In this document: positions 5,207-6,086 of the stretch, piece by piece
Layout of the letters: each line of letters begins with the position of its first letter
How positions within the stretch are numbered: position 1 is the first letter of the stretch
NCBI GenBank assembly: GCA_009781575.1
Contig: WQXW01000120.1
Location: 1 to 6,086 of the forward strand
DNA length: 6,086 nucleotides
DNA from: Solirubrobacterales bacterium
GTDB taxonomy: Bacteria; Actinomycetota; Thermoleophilia; Solirubrobacterales; Solirubrobacteraceae
Reading direction: 5' to 3'
Notes under the pieces: model-generated
Database searches by the model: none
What the model saw: only the letters and a program-made list of their open reading frames with translations
Told to the model about the DNA's origin: nothing
Made by a program: the position numbers and the translations under genes

Positions 5207-5258
5207 CGGTCGGAGCGCGGGGCCAAAACCCCATTGACAACGAGATTGGAATCGAGCA

Positions 5259-6086
5259 TTGAGAAAGCAAGTACTTGTGAGCGTCGATCGCGCGGAGACG
5301 CGCGTGGCGCTGTTGGAGGCCGCGGGTACGCCGACGGCCTCGCGTACGACGGCGGCGCGTGCGCGCCGCACGGCGGCGAAGCCCCCGGCGGGCTTTAGGA
5401 CGGCGGAGCTGTACATCGAGCGGCGCGGCGCGCGCTCGATCGTGGGCAACATATACAAGGGCAAGGTGGACAACGTGCTGCCGGGGCTGGAGGCGGCGTT
5501 CGTGGACATCGGCCTGGAGAAGAACGGGTTCCTGCACGTGGACGAGATCGTGCTGCCGGGCGGCGAGTCGTCGGGCCGGCGCGGCCGGGGCGGGGGCAGC
5601 CGGATCACCGAGCTGTTGCGACCGGGCCAGGAGATCGTGGTGCAGGTGGTGAAGGACCCGTTGAAGACGAAGGGCGCGCGCCTGTCGATGGAGCTGGCGA
5701 TCGCGGGCCGCTACATGGTGTATGCGCCGACGGGCGAGGGCGTGGGCGTGAGCCGGCGCCTGGAGGACCGCGAGCGCGAGCGGCTGCGCAAGCAGACGGC
5801 CAAGCTGGACCTGGGCGGGGGCGGGGTGATCGTGCGCACGGCGGCGCACGGCGCGCGGCGCGAGGACTTCGAGCGGGAGCTGTTGTACCTGCACAAGTTG
5901 CACGAGGTGCTGGAGAGGCGGGTGCGCGAGAGCACGGCGCCGGCGCTGGTCTTCCAGGAGGCGGACCTGGCGGTGCGGGTGGTGAGGGACATCTTCTCGG
6001 CGCACTTCGAGCGCGCGATCGTGGACGACCCCGAGCAGCACCAGCGGCTGGTGTCGTTCTTCAGCCGCACCGCGCCGGAGCTGGTG
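5259..6086 (+). CDS. rng: Ribonuclease E/G family protein, 5' part (cut by window end)
   Basis: RNase E/G enzymes are single-strand-specific endoribonucleases used in rRNA maturation and mRNA decay. The 276 codons present show the typical N-terminus 'RKQVLVSVDRAETRVALLE'. 'NIYKGKVDNVLPGLEAAFVDIG' (64-85) and 'GFLHVDEI' follow, then the rest of the S1-like region with 'KDPLKTKGARLSMELAIAGRYMVYAP' and a helical stretch. The catalytic Asp residues and the Zn-link cysteines lie beyond the window. TTG 5259 is chosen because the family sequence begins there, an in-frame TGA sits at 5235-5237 with no ATG or GTG between, and GGA (5248-5250) precedes it by eight bases. GTG 5277 would lose conserved residues. 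A basic Thr/Ala/Arg insert occupies about residues 24-48. Whether it shares the rodA transcript cannot be seen. Confidence 0.93.
   Translation, partial: MRKQVLVSVDRAETRVALLEAAGTPTASRTTAARARRTAAKPPAGFRTAELYIERRGARSIVGNIYKGKVDNVLPGLEAAFVDIGLEKNGFLHVDEIVLPGGESSGRRGRGGGSRITELLRPGQEIVVQVVKDPLKTKGARLSMELAIAGRYMVYAPTGEGVGVSRRLEDRERERLRKQTAKLDLGGGGVIVRTAAHGARREDFERELLYLHKLHEVLERRVRESTAPALVFQEADLAVRVVRDIFSAHFERAIVDDPEQHQRLVSFFSRTAPELV

Larger units (their letters stand above)
5049..5238 (+). repeat. 10-bp direct repeat CCCCATTGAC bracketing the spacer
   Basis: CCCCATTGAC occurs at 5049-5058 and again at 5229-5238, 180 bases apart, on either side of the hairpin-rich block. Each copy contains TTGAC, resembling a -35 hexamer (TTGACG and TTGACA), but no good -10 sits 16-18 bases downstream of either. 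It may be a protein-binding site, promoter remnants or a target-site duplication; nothing here decides between them. Confidence 0.7.
5004..5258 (+). other. Structured GC-rich rodA-rng spacer, possible rng leader
   Basis: These 255 bases hold no convincing gene. They contain a run of self-complementary elements: a stem at 5062-5075, 12- and 14-base perfect palindromes at 5078-5089 and 5095-5108, a long hairpin at 5118-5165, an alternating purine-pyrimidine stretch at 5171-5190 and a tetraloop hairpin at 5187-5206. The last ~35 bases before the rng start are less GC-rich. No T-tract follows any hairpin. The region could be a 5' leader of rng, an attenuator-like element, or a plain spacer. Confidence 0.6.

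Noticed and set aside
5000..5398. 132-residue frame whose ATG overlaps the rodA stop (ATGA)
   Set aside because: The overlap is tempting in this operon, but the frame runs 140 bases into rng, has no Shine-Dalgarno, is Pro/Gly/Ala/Arg low complexity and loses G/C third-position bias towards its end.
1513..6041. Very long minus-strand open frames (1513-3741 and 3552-6041)
   Set aside because: They lie antisense to well-supported genes and encode His/Arg/Ala-rich sequence with no recognisable domain; this is typical of opposite-strand frames in very GC-rich DNA.

Overview
This window is a GC-rich stretch (estimated by eye near 70% G+C) in which every gene lies on the + strand. It carries most of a rod-shape (elongasome) operon: mreC, mreD, mrdA (PBP2) and rodA, followed by the 5' part of an RNase E/G family gene (rng) that runs off the right edge. 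The order mreC-mreD-PBP2-RodA-RNase G, the very high GC, the cysteine-bearing insert in PBP2 just before the 'PWTVGYN' stretch, and the RNase start 'RKQVLVSVDR' suggest a deep-branching actinobacterium of the Thermoleophilia/Solirubrobacterales type. That placement is an inference from remembered family patterns, not a database match.

Layout. Bases 1-167 hold the upstream side of mreC, where mreB would be expected. No mreB sequence is recognisable. The stretch has two short tandem repeats and a hairpin that would bury the mreC ribosome binding site. mreC (168-1154), mreD (1154-1735) and mrdA (1732-3708) are joined by overlapping stop/start codons (TGATG, then ATGA), so they are very likely translated as a coupled unit. 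Between mrdA and rodA lies the most unusual element: a tandem repeat in which three tiny reading frames (4, 10 and 10 codons) are strung together. Each begins inside the stop codon of the one before through a TGATG motif, and the last hands over to the rodA start in the same way. rodA (3786-5003) is followed by 255 bases without a convincing gene. That gap is packed with strong GC hairpins, one with a GNRA tetraloop, and carries a 10-base direct repeat at two points 180 bases apart. rng then starts at a TTG at 5259 and is cut by the window end.

How it works together. MreC and MreD are the membrane and periplasm-side scaffold that links MreB to the wall machinery. RodA (SEDS glycosyltransferase) polymerises lipid II and PBP2 (class B transpeptidase) crosslinks the strands. 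RodA and PBP2 form one complex, so their relative dose matters. The mini-ORF chain sits exactly at the PBP2-to-RodA handover and could set that ratio through repeated termination-reinitiation. RNase E/G acts in RNA processing and often follows the mre cluster; its structured leader is a reasonable place for RNase-dependent control.
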